Shown here: piece after piece, positions 23,362 through 31,552 of the stretch
Numbering within the stretch: the first letter of the stretch is position 1
Layout of the letters: every line of letters starts with the position of its first letter
DNA from: CAYQLT01 sp964418425
GTDB lineage: Bacteria > Bacillota > Limnochordia > Limnochordales > Geochordaceae
DNA length: 64,000 bases
Assembly (NCBI GenBank): GCA_964418425.1
Contig: CAYQLT010000008.1
Span: 1-64,000 of the forward strand
Direction of reading: 5' to 3'
The notes under the pieces: model-generated
What the model saw: only the letters and a program-made list of their open reading frames with translations
Database searches by the model: none
What the model was told of the DNA's origin: nothing
Position numbers and translations under genes: made by a program

Positions 23362-24186
23362 TTACCAGGATCCGCCTGCCCCCGCGGCCGTTTCCCCTGC
23401 TTGTGGGAGCACCCCGGCGGCCACGGCCCGTACCCAGGCGATCTCGTCCTCCGACAGCGGAGGGGGCGGCTCCTGCGAATAGTCGATGCGCCTCCCGTAG
23501 CCGCCGTGGTCGTAAACCGCTTCCAACGCCGCCCGCACCGAGACGGCAGGCTCGGGCTCCCCCTCGCCAAGAGGTAAGCCGAATACGGGGATCGGCTCGC
23601 GCACCCCGAAGTCGAAACGTTGCGCTTGCGGGAAGCGATCTGCGCGGGCCACCAGGATGCTGTAGCGGCCCGGCTCGGGCGGGGGATCCGAGGGCATGGG
23701 CCGCCCCGCCCGGAGCAGGTCGATCTCCACCAGATGGACGCCGGCCGAGAAGACCGCCGCGCGCTTGTCCAGGTAGGCCCGCCGCCCCTCTCCCGGGCCC
23801 TTGCTGGCCGGCGACAGGATCTCGAGAACGCAAACCACCGCTCCGCTTTGGCCGTCGCGGACTTCCAGGTACAGCTCCCGCTCCTTTCGGGGAAGGGGCA
23901 GCCTCACGGTCTTCGGTGTGGCTCCCGGCTCTTGCCCCGGCACCCCGTAGGCAAGCGGCTGCGCCTCATACGCCAGCGTCAGGTCCGGACGGTATCCCGC
24001 ACGACCTGGCCCATCTTCGTCCTCCGGCCCTATCGCGTACAGGCGCTGCTCCACCTCCACGTGGTAACGTGGCCGCACCAGGGGCTCGATGCGGTTGGCC
24101 ATCTCCACCACCAGGCGGTGATGAAAGCCCGGCCATAGAGCCGAGCGCTCCAAATACGGATCCATCCCGGGAAACGGCGGCGGCAA
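23362..24186 (-). CDS. DUF4058 family protein
   Basis: 274-residue DUF4058 protein, a family of unknown function common in cyanobacteria and other environmental bacteria. The hallmark PPPFPGMDPYLE followed by LWPGFHHRLVVEMANRI is at the very N-terminus. Central strands carry the acidic motif CVLEILSPASK, reminiscent of Uma2-type nuclease folds. TTG 24186 is chosen because AGGAGGTG lies seven bases upstream and places the conserved motif at the start; the open frame reaches 24348. No function can be stated. Confidence 0.8.
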   Translation of the reverse strand: MPPPFPGMDPYLERSALWPGFHHRLVVEMANRIEPLVRPRYHVEVEQRLYAIGPEDEDGPGRAGYRPDLTLAYEAQPLAYGVPGQEPGATPKTVRLPLPRKERELYLEVRDGQSGAVVCVLEILSPASKGPGEGRRAYLDKRAAVFSAGVHLVEIDLLRAGRPMPSDPPPEPGRYSILVARADRFPQAQRFDFGVREPIPVFGLPLGEGEPEPAVSVRAALEAVYDHGGYGRRIDYSQEPPPPLSEDEIAWVRAVAAGVLPQAGETAAGAGGSW

Positions 24187-24397
24187 CGGCGAACACCTCC
24201 TGCACGGGCGAGCCAGCCCTGACCCTGGCGCCGCTGAGAGGGGAGGCTCGGGCGGCCCCTCGCCCCCGGTCGCGGCGAGGCTCCCGGTTTCTTCCATCCT
24301 ATCATGCCCGAGGCAGGGTCGCCAGCCCGAGTTCCGGCACGCCGCCACCGGCCGGCCGACGGCCTAACCGGATCGTGCTCGCGCCCCGCCTCCGGCC

Positions 24398-26239
24398 TCA
24401 GCCGCCCAGGGGGATGCGGGCCTGCAGGCGGGTTCCCCGTCCCGGGGCCGCCTCGATGGCGAGCCGCCCGCCGGCCAGCTCCACCCGTTCTCGCATGCCC
24501 ACCAGCCCGAGGGGCGGTGCGTCTCGCCTCTGCATCACCGCGGCCGGGTCGAACCCCTGCCCGTCGTCCTGCACCACCAGCTCCAGCTCCTCGCCGGCGC
24601 CGGGGCCGTCGGCCGGCACCCGGGCCAGGCGGATGCGCACCCGCCGGGCACGCGCGTGGCGGATGACATTGGTGACCGCCTCCTGCGCGACCCGGAAGAC
24701 GGCCGTCTCCAGGGCGGGCGCCAGGCGCTCGCCGTCAAGCCCCGAGACCTCCAGCTCGACGCTGATCCCCGCCGGCTCCAGGTGGGTGCGGGCAAACCAC
24801 TCCACGGCCGACGCCAGGTCCAGGTCGTCCAGCGCCGAGGGCCGAAGGTCGTAGATCATGCGCCGAACCTCGCCCAGCGTGTTCTCCGTGAGCGAACGCA
24901 GGCCTTCGAGGGCCTCCCGCAGGGCGGCACCGTCGGGCGGCAGTCCCTGCAGCGCCAGGTCGATGCGCAGCATGAGGGCCGTCAGCGACTGGCCCACCTC
25001 GTCGTGCAGCTCCCGGGCAATGCGGCGGCGCTCCTCCTCCTGCGCCGCCATGGCCCTCGCCAGAAGCTGTCCCCGCACCATCTCCTTCTCCCGCAGCTGC
25101 CCGAACAGCCGGGCGTTTTCCAGCGCGATGGCCACCAGGTGGCCCACCGCCTCCAGCACCGCCCTATCATCCTGGCCGAACGCCGGCCCCTGGCGGCGCA
25201 CCACCACCAGCCTCCCCAGCCGCCGCTCCTGGATGGCCATGGGAACCGCAAGCCCGAACGGCGGGCCCTCCCCCGCGCCCGGCTGCAAAAAGCGCTCCAC
25301 CAGCTCTGCGGAACCCCAGCTGCGGGCCGTGCCGTCCTCCAAAAACAGGGCGCACCCGTCGGCGGCCACGAGCCGCGCGGCCTCCTCCACCACCTCGTCC
25401 AGGGCACGCTGGGCGGCCGACACCTCGGTCAGGGTCCGGCCCAACAGGCTGAGGCCGGTGAGGCGGCCCGTGAGGCAGGCGATCTCCCGGTTGAGGCCGG
25501 CGGTGTAACGCTGGATGCGTTCGGCCATGTCGTTGAACGCCCGGGCCAGCAGGCCCATCTCGTCGTTTCCGTGCCATTCCACCCGGGTTGAGTAATCCCC
25601 GCGGGCCAGCCGGGTCACCCCCGAGGCCAGCGCCCGCACGGGGCGCAGCACAAACCGGGAGAGAGGGAGGCTCAGCACCAGCATGGCCGCCAGCGCGGTC
25701 AAAGCCAGCAGGCCTTCGAGCAGGCGGGTGCTGGAGGCCACCTGGCGGTTGAGGCGGGTGGTGTCCAGCGCCACCGACACCACGCCCAACGTGGGAACGT
25801 CGGCGGCGTGGCATCCCTGGCAGGCCGGTCGGTTGACGATGGGCTGCAGGGCCAGAAGCTCACCGGTGTGGGGATGTTCCCGCACCAGCGGCCGGCCCTC
25901 CCGTACGGCCCGCTCCAGGTCCGCAGGGTCCAGAGCCACTCGGGGCCCCGAGCCGTCGGAGGAGGTCCAAAGCCGCCCGTCGGCCGCGAAGATCTCCACC
26001 CGGCGCACCATCGGCTCCGACTGCAGGCTTTGGATGATCTCCCGCATCTCGTCGGGGTTGTTGCGGATCATGGAGACCTCAAGGCCGTGGTAGATGGCGG
26101 AGGCGAGCGTCTGCGCGGCCAGCTCCGTCTGCTGAAGCCCAGCCGAGCGCTGCAGCCGGACGGCCGCCACCACCGAGGCCCCTACCACAAGCCCGATGAC
26201 CGCCGCCACGGATAAAAGCAGCTTGACGCTGAGCCGCAC
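24398..26239 (-). CDS. NarX/NreB-type sensor histidine kinase with a CXXCH haem motif in its sensor domain
   Basis: 613-residue membrane sensor kinase. Layout: N-terminal TM (5-27), extracytoplasmic domain (~30-175) ending in RPACQGCHAADVPTLG, second TM (~180-202), HAMP (FVLRPVRALASGVTRLARGDY), GAF (~265-375), HisKA_3 box ERRRIARELHDEVGQSL with phosphoacceptor His, N box TNVIRHARA and G box DDGQGFDP, ending GLVGMRERVELAGG. The CQGCH could bind covalent haem c outside the membrane, making it a redox or gas sensor. Its partner is almost certainly the NarL-type regulator at 27543-28205 in the same gene block, which also includes ccmE and multihaem cytochromes. Confidence 0.9.
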   Translation of the reverse strand: MRLSVKLLLSVAAVIGLVVGASVVAAVRLQRSAGLQQTELAAQTLASAIYHGLEVSMIRNNPDEMREIIQSLQSEPMVRRVEIFAADGRLWTSSDGSGPRVALDPADLERAVREGRPLVREHPHTGELLALQPIVNRPACQGCHAADVPTLGVVSVALDTTRLNRQVASSTRLLEGLLALTALAAMLVLSLPLSRFVLRPVRALASGVTRLARGDYSTRVEWHGNDEMGLLARAFNDMAERIQRYTAGLNREIACLTGRLTGLSLLGRTLTEVSAAQRALDEVVEEAARLVAADGCALFLEDGTARSWGSAELVERFLQPGAGEGPPFGLAVPMAIQERRLGRLVVVRRQGPAFGQDDRAVLEAVGHLVAIALENARLFGQLREKEMVRGQLLARAMAAQEEERRRIARELHDEVGQSLTALMLRIDLALQGLPPDGAALREALEGLRSLTENTLGEVRRMIYDLRPSALDDLDLASAVEWFARTHLEPAGISVELEVSGLDGERLAPALETAVFRVAQEAVTNVIRHARARRVRIRLARVPADGPGAGEELELVVQDDGQGFDPAAVMQRRDAPPLGLVGMRERVELAGGRLAIEAAPGRGTRLQARIPLGG

Positions 26240-26359
26240 GCGTTGCCCTCCCCGTCGCCACGACCGCCCGCGCCCGATCCGGCCGCTGCCACCCGGCGCG
26301 GTACCGAGGCGGTGTGCCCCGGCCGCCCTTGCGCGTCGGGGGTTTGGGGGCAGTGCCCC

Positions 26360-26749
26360 TCAGGTGCGGGCCGGCTCGTAGCGGCTGGGGCACTGCACCA
26401 TGACCTGGGTGGCGGCGAGGGTGCCATCGGGCTGCAGGCGCCCCTCCACCACCACCTGCCGCCCGGCCTCCAGCCCGTCGGGCCGGGCCCCCCGGTAGCG
26501 CACCGGAAGGCGGCTTTCACCCTCCGCCACCTCAAAGCTCAGCTGGAAACTCTCCAGATCCCACCGCACGGAACCGTCGGCCACCGTCCCGTGCACCCGC
26601 ACCGCCCGCCCCTCCAGCGCCGGCGCCCGGGCCTGCACCTCCGAGACGGTCAGGTAGTAGGTGGCCGATCCGCCCAGGTTGACCGCCACCAGGTAGAGGG
26701 CCGCCCCGACCGCGATCAGGGCGGCAAGAAGGTTCTTCCACCGCCTCAC
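26360..26749 (-). CDS. ccmE: cytochrome c maturation haem chaperone, CXXXY-type CcmE
   Basis: CcmE carries haem from CcmC to the CcmF/H ligase. Here an N-terminal anchor (LLAALIAVGAALYLVAVN) is followed by an OB-fold beta domain: GSATYYLTVSEVQ, RVHGTV, LPVRYRGARPDGLEAGRQVVVEG and LQPDGTLAATQVMVQCPSRYEP. The haem-binding motif is CPSRY (Cys-X3-Tyr) instead of the HXXXY of proteobacterial CcmE, a known variant in archaea and some bacteria. GTG 26749 follows GGGGGA. The gene lies between small membrane proteins and the haem-motif sensor kinase. Other ccm genes are not in the window. Confidence 0.88.
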   Translation of the reverse strand: MRRWKNLLAALIAVGAALYLVAVNLGGSATYYLTVSEVQARAPALEGRAVRVHGTVADGSVRWDLESFQLSFEVAEGESRLPVRYRGARPDGLEAGRQVVVEGRLQPDGTLAATQVMVQCPSRYEPART

Positions 26750-26861
26750 GACGACATCCCCCCGTCGGGACGGCCGCGCCGGATGCACCCGTGACGGCCC
26801 ATGAGCAAGAGGCGGGGGTCGGGCCCCGTCGGGCTGCAGGGGGGAAGGGAACGCAGGAGGC

Positions 26862-27131
26862 TCAAAGGTGGCGAGGCGCGCACAACAGCAGGGCGGACCA
26901 GGCGGTGCACACCAACACCCAGGCCGCCATCCAGGCGACGGCCATGACCAGCGCTCGGCGCCGGGCCCAAGCCAGCCTGCCGGTCCCCCCGGGCCCGGGG
27001 CCCGCCCATGCGGCCATGGCCCGCCGGCGGCGCAGCCAGCTCTCCGCTTCGGGTCGGATGCGACGGTAGGCGAAACCGGCCCCCCAGGCCGCCACAACCG
27101 CCCAGACCAGGCGGCTCATCCACTCCGCCAC
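26862..27131 (-). CDS. small two-helix membrane protein, unknown
   Basis: 89-residue frame with two hydrophobic segments (LVWAVVAAWGAGFAY and ALVMAVAWMAAWVLVCTAW) separated by an Arg-rich loop. The start is GTG 27131 or ATG 27119. No family recognised. It sits in the row regulator, small protein, small protein, ccmE, sensor kinase, all on the same strand, so an accessory role in cytochrome assembly is possible but unproven. Shortness and GC bias leave real doubt that it is coding. Confidence 0.45.
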   Translation of the reverse strand: MAEWMSRLVWAVVAAWGAGFAYRRIRPEAESWLRRRRAMAAWAGPGPGGTGRLAWARRRALVMAVAWMAAWVLVCTAWSALLLCAPRHL

Positions 27132-27173
27132 GCCGCACCGCCCCCCGCCGCCAGCGCCACATACGGGGTGGCG

Positions 27174-27404
27174 TCAGTCCAGGGCCCGGGCCAGCTTTGC
27201 GGCGGCCACCAGGGAAAGCGAAAGCCCGTACGCCCCTACGGCCTGACCGCTCGGCCCCAGGCATCGGCCGGCCGCCATGAGAGCCAGCCCCAGCCCGACC
27301 AGAACGCCCACGGCCAGCGCCTTCTCCCCAGGCGTCGCCTCCACCGCTTCGCCCTGCGCCGGCCGCCGGCCGGCCCTGCCCGGTGCTGCCATGGGCTGCG
27401 CCAC
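27174..27404 (-). CDS. small membrane protein, unknown
   Basis: 76-residue frame starting at GTG 27404. Two hydrophobic stretches, ALAVGVLVGLGLALMAAG and AVGAYGLSLSLVAAAKLA, suggest a hairpin membrane protein. No recognised family. It lies 42 bp before the other small membrane protein. Coding potential is plausible but not secure. Confidence 0.4.
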   Translation of the reverse strand: MAQPMAAPGRAGRRPAQGEAVEATPGEKALAVGVLVGLGLALMAAGRCLGPSGQAVGAYGLSLSLVAAAKLARALD

Positions 27405-27542
27405 CCCGGTTCCACCCTACCGCCTTCCGGGCGGCGGGGCCATCGGTGCGGCCATGGAAAGCGGGTCGGGTGCGGGTCGGGCCGGGGAGGGGCGGAGGAC
27501 CGCAGGCGGAGAGAGGGCGCCACGGTAGGGCGCAACCCGCAT

Positions 27543-28205
27543 TCAAGGCTCGATCAGCCCCGTCCGGATGGCGAAGCGCACCAGCTGTACCCGGTCGCTG
27601 ATGTTGAGCTTCTGCATGATGTTGGCCCGGTGAGTCTCGACGGTCTTGAGGCTGATGTTGAGGCGGCTGGCGATCTCCCGGTTCTTGTACCCTTCGGCGA
27701 TGAGGCGCACGATCTCCCGTTCCCGCTCGGTGAGAAGGGGCTCCTCCTGGCCGTGTTCCATGCGCTGCAGGTAGCCGCCCAGCACCACCTTGACGATGGA
27801 GGGGTGCAGGTACGACTCGCCCCGGGCCACGGCCCGGATGGCGGAGAGCAACTCGTGGGCCGCCGCCCGTTTGACCACGTATCCGTTCACCCCAGCACGA
27901 AGCCCGTGGGCGATGTAATCTTCCGACTCGTGGATGGTTAAAGCGAGGATTTTCACCGGATTTCCGGCCTTGCGTAAGCGCCGGATGGCCTCCAGGCCCG
28001 ACAGGACCGGCATCGAAAGGTCCATCAGCACCACATCCGGCTGCAGCCGTTCCACCATGGCGACGGCCTGCTCGCCGTCTGCCGCCTCACCCACCACCTC
28101 CACGTCCGGGGCCGACTTGAGGATCATGACCAGCCCTTCTCGCACCACGTGATGGTCGTCGGCCACCAGCACCCGGATCCGCCCGCTTGGCTCGCCGGCG
28201 GTCAT
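27543..28205 (-). CDS. NarL/LuxR-family response regulator
   Basis: 220-residue two-component regulator. The receiver domain contains VLVADDHHVVREGL (acidic pocket), the phosphoacceptor Asp in PDVVLMDLSMPV and the conserved Lys in YVVKRAAAHELL. The C-terminal LuxR-type helix-turn-helix is LLTEREREIVRLIAEG ... KNREIASRLNISLKTVETHR. ATG 28205 is selected because residues before it are not conserved. It is the obvious partner of the HisKA_3 kinase at 24398-26239. It likely controls the cytochrome genes directly upstream in response to redox state or an electron acceptor. Confidence 0.92.
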   Translation of the reverse strand: MTAGEPSGRIRVLVADDHHVVREGLVMILKSAPDVEVVGEAADGEQAVAMVERLQPDVVLMDLSMPVLSGLEAIRRLRKAGNPVKILALTIHESEDYIAHGLRAGVNGYVVKRAAAHELLSAIRAVARGESYLHPSIVKVVLGGYLQRMEHGQEEPLLTEREREIVRLIAEGYKNREIASRLNISLKTVETHRANIMQKLNISDRVQLVRFAIRTGLIEP

Positions 28206-28280
28206 CGGGACACCCCCTCTCCCCGGCAACCCGGAAGGGGCGGGGCCCACCCGCCCCCGCAACGTGCCCGCGCGTTCCGT

Positions 28281-28727
28281 CTACAATCCCTTTACCGACA
28301 TGCGGCCGGTTTCAGGATCCAGCTTGTGGCAATACGTGCACTGGCCCTGGTAGTTGGTGATGAAGTGGTTCTCTGCGCCCCCGGTCAGGTGGGCCTTGTG
28401 CAGCACCTCGGAGAAGGGTTGCTTGCCGTCCGGCTTGTGGCAGCTCAGGCACTGCTTGGGCAAGTCGGCCAGCATCCGGTCCGAGACCTTGGGGTGTGTT
28501 CCGGCCTGGATCATGGCCTTGATTTCGGTCGCCAGGCTGTAGTCCCTGGTCTCGTCCACCTTCCGGTGGCAGTCGTTGCACCCGTTGGGCTTGGTGTCCG
28601 CGACGGTGATGCCCGGGATCTCAGGCACCTTGGGCTGGTCGGCCGCCGTCGCGGCCATGACCGATGCCATCGCCCAACCCAGCAGCGCCACGACCATAGT
28701 CAACACGACCCCACTGCGCCTGCGCAT
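28281..28727 (-). CDS. three-haem c-type cytochrome
   Basis: Exported 148-residue cytochrome with a signal peptide (MRRRSGVVLTMVVALLGWAMAS) and three CXXCH motifs: CNDCH, CLSCH and CTYCH. The segment PNGCNDCHRKVDETRDYSL and the spacing recall small diheme/triheme electron-transfer proteins, but no precise subfamily is evident. ATG 28727; a TTG/ATG nine codons earlier is also open. The upstream cytochrome b frame overlaps it by about 107 bp. It probably shuttles electrons between the membrane cytochrome b and an external partner. Confidence 0.88.
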   Translation of the reverse strand: MRRRSGVVLTMVVALLGWAMASVMAATAADQPKVPEIPGITVADTKPNGCNDCHRKVDETRDYSLATEIKAMIQAGTHPKVSDRMLADLPKQCLSCHKPDGKQPFSEVLHKAHLTGGAENHFITNYQGQCTYCHKLDPETGRMSVKGL

Positions 28728-29550
28728 CGTGACCCCCCTTTCCAGCCGCATGGGCGGGAATCGATGGGCCTGAATCGCCCCTTCCGGACACGCGTGCGAC
28801 CGCCTCCAGGGGATGCTCGTGCGCCCACCGCTCGTACGGCATCCGGCCCGTGAAGATCACCGTGTCAAGAGGAAAGACCTCCGGGCGGAGGTGGGCGTTG
28901 TACATATGCCAGACCAGCACGGCCACCACCGCCAGTACCGCCTCGCCGCCGTGGGCGGCCCGGGCGGCCGGCACGACGACGCCGGGGAAGAACCGGGTGG
29001 CCACCTCGGGATACAGCAGGATGAGACCCGTCAGACCCATCACCACCGTACCCCACACCAGGGCCCAGTACTCAAACTTCTCCTTGAACGAGTATCGGCC
29101 GAAACGGGGTGGCCGCGCCTCCAGGTCCAGGTAGTGGCGCAGCGTGCCCAGCAGATCCTGGAAATCCTTGCGTCCGGGCCACATGGAGCTGGAGAACCCG
29201 TAGCGCCATCCCCGCACGACCAGGCCCGCCACGTGAACGACGCCCAGGCCCAGCAAGGCAAAGCCCAGGATGTGGTGGGCCGCGCGCACCGCCTCGATGC
29301 CCCCCATGACGCCGATGGCCCACCGGGAGATGCCGAGCTGGGCGTATTTTTGCGGAAGCCCCGTGAGGGCCAGCCCGGTGAACGTGACGATGAGCACCCC
29401 GTGCTCGAACACCTGCCAGGGCGTAAAACGCTGAACCCATCCTCCAGACGCTCTGCAGGCATCCCGGCTTAGCCGGGGCAGCACACGTTCGGCGGCGAGG
29501 CGCTGCACGCTTGTATGGCGAAACAGTCTTGGCCGCTCAGACACCGGCAT
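28621..29550 (-). CDS. membrane-bound cytochrome b (FdhG/HydC-like, cyt b561 fold)
   Basis: About 309 residues. Four hydrophobic helices are visible (VFEHGVLIVTFTGLALTG; HHILGFALLGLGVVHVAGLVV; WALVWGTVVMGLTGLILL; AVLAVVAVLVWHMYNAHL). His residues in helices 1, 2 and 4 are positioned to ligate two b haems, as in formate dehydrogenase gamma and related quinone-reactive subunits. The start is ATG 29550 or GTG 29544, the latter with GGGAGGG at good spacing. The gene overlaps the seven-haem cytochrome by 14 bp. Its C-terminal tail (from residue ~245) overlaps the three-haem cytochrome gene and is not conserved-looking. Likely the quinol-linked electron entry or exit of the module. Confidence 0.82.
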   Translation of the reverse strand: MPVSERPRLFRHTSVQRLAAERVLPRLSRDACRASGGWVQRFTPWQVFEHGVLIVTFTGLALTGLPQKYAQLGISRWAIGVMGGIEAVRAAHHILGFALLGLGVVHVAGLVVRGWRYGFSSSMWPGRKDFQDLLGTLRHYLDLEARPPRFGRYSFKEKFEYWALVWGTVVMGLTGLILLYPEVATRFFPGVVVPAARAAHGGEAVLAVVAVLVWHMYNAHLRPEVFPLDTVIFTGRMPYERWAHEHPLEAVARVSGRGDSGPSIPAHAAGKGGHDAQAQWGRVDYGRGAAGLGDGIGHGRDGGRPAQGA

Positions 29551-30490
29551 CCCTCCCCCGGCCGGCGCGCCAGCGGTTTCGCCGCCGGTGGCGCAGCTCC
29601 AGGCCGATGTATCCGGCAAATCCCAGCAGAGCTGTGGCGATCAGGGCTCGGTAAAACCACGCGATGGCCCGCACCAGAGGGTGGGATTCGGGGTCGCGGT
29701 GCATGCTCCAGGCGGTGGCGAAAGCTTCGGTGGCATCCGGATGGCAGCGGCGGCATGTGCGGCCCAGGTTGGTGATGTAGACGGTGGAGGAGGGATCCGT
29801 GGCGGGCAGAATGCGATGGGCTCCATGGCAATCCGCGCAGACCGCCACGGGCACCATCTGGGAGCCCTCTTCCTGGAGCAGCCGGGCCGTCAGCCCGTGG
29901 AACTCCGACAGGTACGTGGAGACGGTGCCGGTCCGCACCCCATGTTTTTCCATCAGCTCGTCGTCGCCGTGGCAGCTGGCGCACACCCGCACCATCCGGG
30001 TGCGGCGCTCCCGGGTGCCCTCGTGCACGATGGCATGCGCGTCGCCATGGCAGGTGGTGCAGTCGGGCACGTCGGGGTCGCCCCGGGTAAGGGCCCGCCC
30101 GTGGATCCCCAGGTCGAAGTCCTCACCCTCGGAATGGCACCAGGCGCACACCTGCTGCTGTTCGATTCGCCACTGCCGGGCCGTGGGCGGAAGCTCGGGG
30201 TGAGGGTACTCTTTGATCCCCAGGTGGCAGGTCTCGCAATCGAAGCCCAGCTCGGCGTGGATGGAGCGGGCGAAAACCGCCGGATCGACCCCCACGTCCA
30301 TCTCGGTTCCGTCGTCGAAGACAGCCACCATGCCCTCGGATTCGTGGCAGTCCAAGCAGGACTGGGCGCCGGCGATTTGGGATGCAAGGCCAGGGAGGGC
30401 GAGAAAGGTGGCCATCGCAAGGGCGGCGATCCGGATGGCTACTGCCGCCCTCGCTGGCTCCTGTGCCGGGCGCGCTCCATCGTCGTCCAC
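29537..30490 (-). CDS. seven-haem c-type cytochrome with C-terminal membrane anchor
   Basis: Multihaem cytochrome with seven CXXCH motifs in order: CLDCH, CETCH, CAWCH, CTTCH, CASCH, CADCH, CRRCH. A signal-like segment (AIRIAALAMATFLALPGLAS) precedes them, and FYRALIATALLGFAGYIGLEL near the C-terminus anchors it. The start is uncertain: GTG 30490 is used; the frame is open to 30613 and an internal ATG lies within the signal. It overlaps the cytochrome b by 14 bp. The arrangement c7-b-c3 suggests one electron-transfer complex on the outer face of the cytoplasmic membrane. Terminal acceptor or donor unknown. Confidence 0.85.
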   Translation of the reverse strand: MDDDGARPAQEPARAAVAIRIAALAMATFLALPGLASQIAGAQSCLDCHESEGMVAVFDDGTEMDVGVDPAVFARSIHAELGFDCETCHLGIKEYPHPELPPTARQWRIEQQQVCAWCHSEGEDFDLGIHGRALTRGDPDVPDCTTCHGDAHAIVHEGTRERRTRMVRVCASCHGDDELMEKHGVRTGTVSTYLSEFHGLTARLLQEEGSQMVPVAVCADCHGAHRILPATDPSSTVYITNLGRTCRRCHPDATEAFATAWSMHRDPESHPLVRAIAWFYRALIATALLGFAGYIGLELRHRRRNRWRAGRGRDAGV

Positions 30491-30658
30491 GGCCGCCGCC
30501 CCCCATCGCCCCCTGCCAGCCGTCGGCGTTATCGCCCAGCGTCCCTTGCGGCTGCGGGCCCTGGCCGGACCCACGCCGGGAAGACCGCGATTGTGTTCGC
30601 GAGATCCGCTCAAGACGATTGTAGGCGGGCCGGCGCGGTGGCCCGCAGGGTCGAATGT

Positions 30659-30686
30659 CCTCAGCCGCCGGGCCGGGAGGCTGAGG
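30659..30686. terminator. 8-bp stem hairpin downstream of the PaaG-like gene
   Basis: CCTCAGCC and GGCTGAGG form a perfect stem with a 12-base GC-rich loop, about 80 bp past the PaaG-like stop and upstream of the seven-haem cytochrome. No T-tract follows on either strand, so termination is only a guess. Confidence 0.3.
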
Positions 30687-30764
30687 CGTCACGTCCAACC
30701 GTCACGCCCCTAGGGGAAGCGCCCCCTTACGGTCCTCGCCCCGGGCATACCCCATCTTTACGGC

Positions 30765-31430
30765 CTAGCGGCCTCGGAAGACGGGCGTCCGCTTTTCCAG
30801 GAAAGCCTGAATCCCCTCCCGGGCGTCGCCGGTGGCGCCCGCCAGGGACTGCAGCCGGGCCTCCTCCTGGAGGTGCTCCGCAAAGCTCCGCCACGCCAGG
30901 CCCCACATCAGGCGGCGAGTGTAACCCACGGAGCGCGGCCCGGCTGCCAGCTGCCGGGCCAGCTCCTGCCAGGCCGAGGGAAAGCGGTCGTCGTCCACCA
31001 CGCGACTGACCAGGCCGGCCTGCAGCGCCTCCTCCGCCGACAGCGTGCGCCCCAAAAGTAACCATTCCATGGCGCGGCCCAGGCCCACCATGGCCGAGAG
31101 GGTATAGGTGAGCCCCCCGTCAGGCACCAGGCCGATGCGTTCGAAGGCGGTGACAAAGCGCGCCGATGCGCAGGCGATCCGTACATCGCACGCCAGGGCC
31201 AAGCTTAACCCCACGCCGGCGGCCACCCCGTTGACCGCGGCAACCACCGGGATCTCCAGGTCCCGCAAGGTGAGCAAGAGAGGATGGTAGCGCTCTCGTA
31301 AGAGCTGCCCCGCATCCCAACCTCCCAGCGCCGCCACATCCTGCCCCGCGCAAAACCCCCGCCCTGCCCCGGTGAGCACCACCGCCCGCACCCGACCCCG
31401 GGCCTGGATGGTCTCCAGGCGCCCGCGCAG
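30765..31430 (-). CDS. paaG: PaaG-like epoxyphenylacetyl-CoA isomerase (5' partial, gap)
   Basis: Crotonase-family enzyme with about 222 visible residues. RGFCAGQDVAALGG is the oxyanion-hole loop in the form typical of PaaG. IGLVPDGGLTYTL has Asp where hydratases carry catalytic Glu, again as in PaaG, the 2-(1,2-epoxy-1,2-dihydrophenyl)acetyl-CoA isomerase. About 40 N-terminal residues are lost in the gap at 31431. It lies outside the paaABCD operon but would act on that enzyme's product. Another enoyl-CoA isomerase or hydratase remains possible. Confidence 0.82.
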   Translation of the reverse strand: MRGRLETIQARGRVRAVVLTGAGRGFCAGQDVAALGGWDAGQLLRERYHPLLLTLRDLEIPVVAAVNGVAAGVGLSLALACDVRIACASARFVTAFERIGLVPDGGLTYTLSAMVGLGRAMEWLLLGRTLSAEEALQAGLVSRVVDDDRFPSAWQELARQLAAGPRSVGYTRRLMWGLAWRSFAEHLQEEARLQSLAGATGDAREGIQAFLEKRTPVFRGR

Positions 31431-31530
31431 NNNNNNNNNNNNNNNNNNNNNNNNNNNNNNNNNNNNNNNNNNNNNNNNNNNNNNNNNNNNNNNNNNNNNN
31501 NNNNNNNNNNNNNNNNNNNNNNNNNNNNNN
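31431..31530. other. assembly gap, 100 N
   Basis: Run of exactly 100 N that removes the 5' end of the PaaG-like gene on one side and possibly the start of the coiled-coil gene on the other. Flanks share no repeat. Confidence 0.97.
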
Positions 31531-31552
31531 GTCGTCGCGTTGGGGTTGGCTT

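Noticed and set aside
23362..24186. DUF4058 gene as a nuclease of a defence system
   Set aside because: The LEILSPASK motif is suggestive, but no other defence gene is adjacent and the family has no established activity.
30659..30686. Rho-independent terminator
   Set aside because: The stem is perfect but there is no T-tract on either strand; listed only as a low-confidence hairpin.
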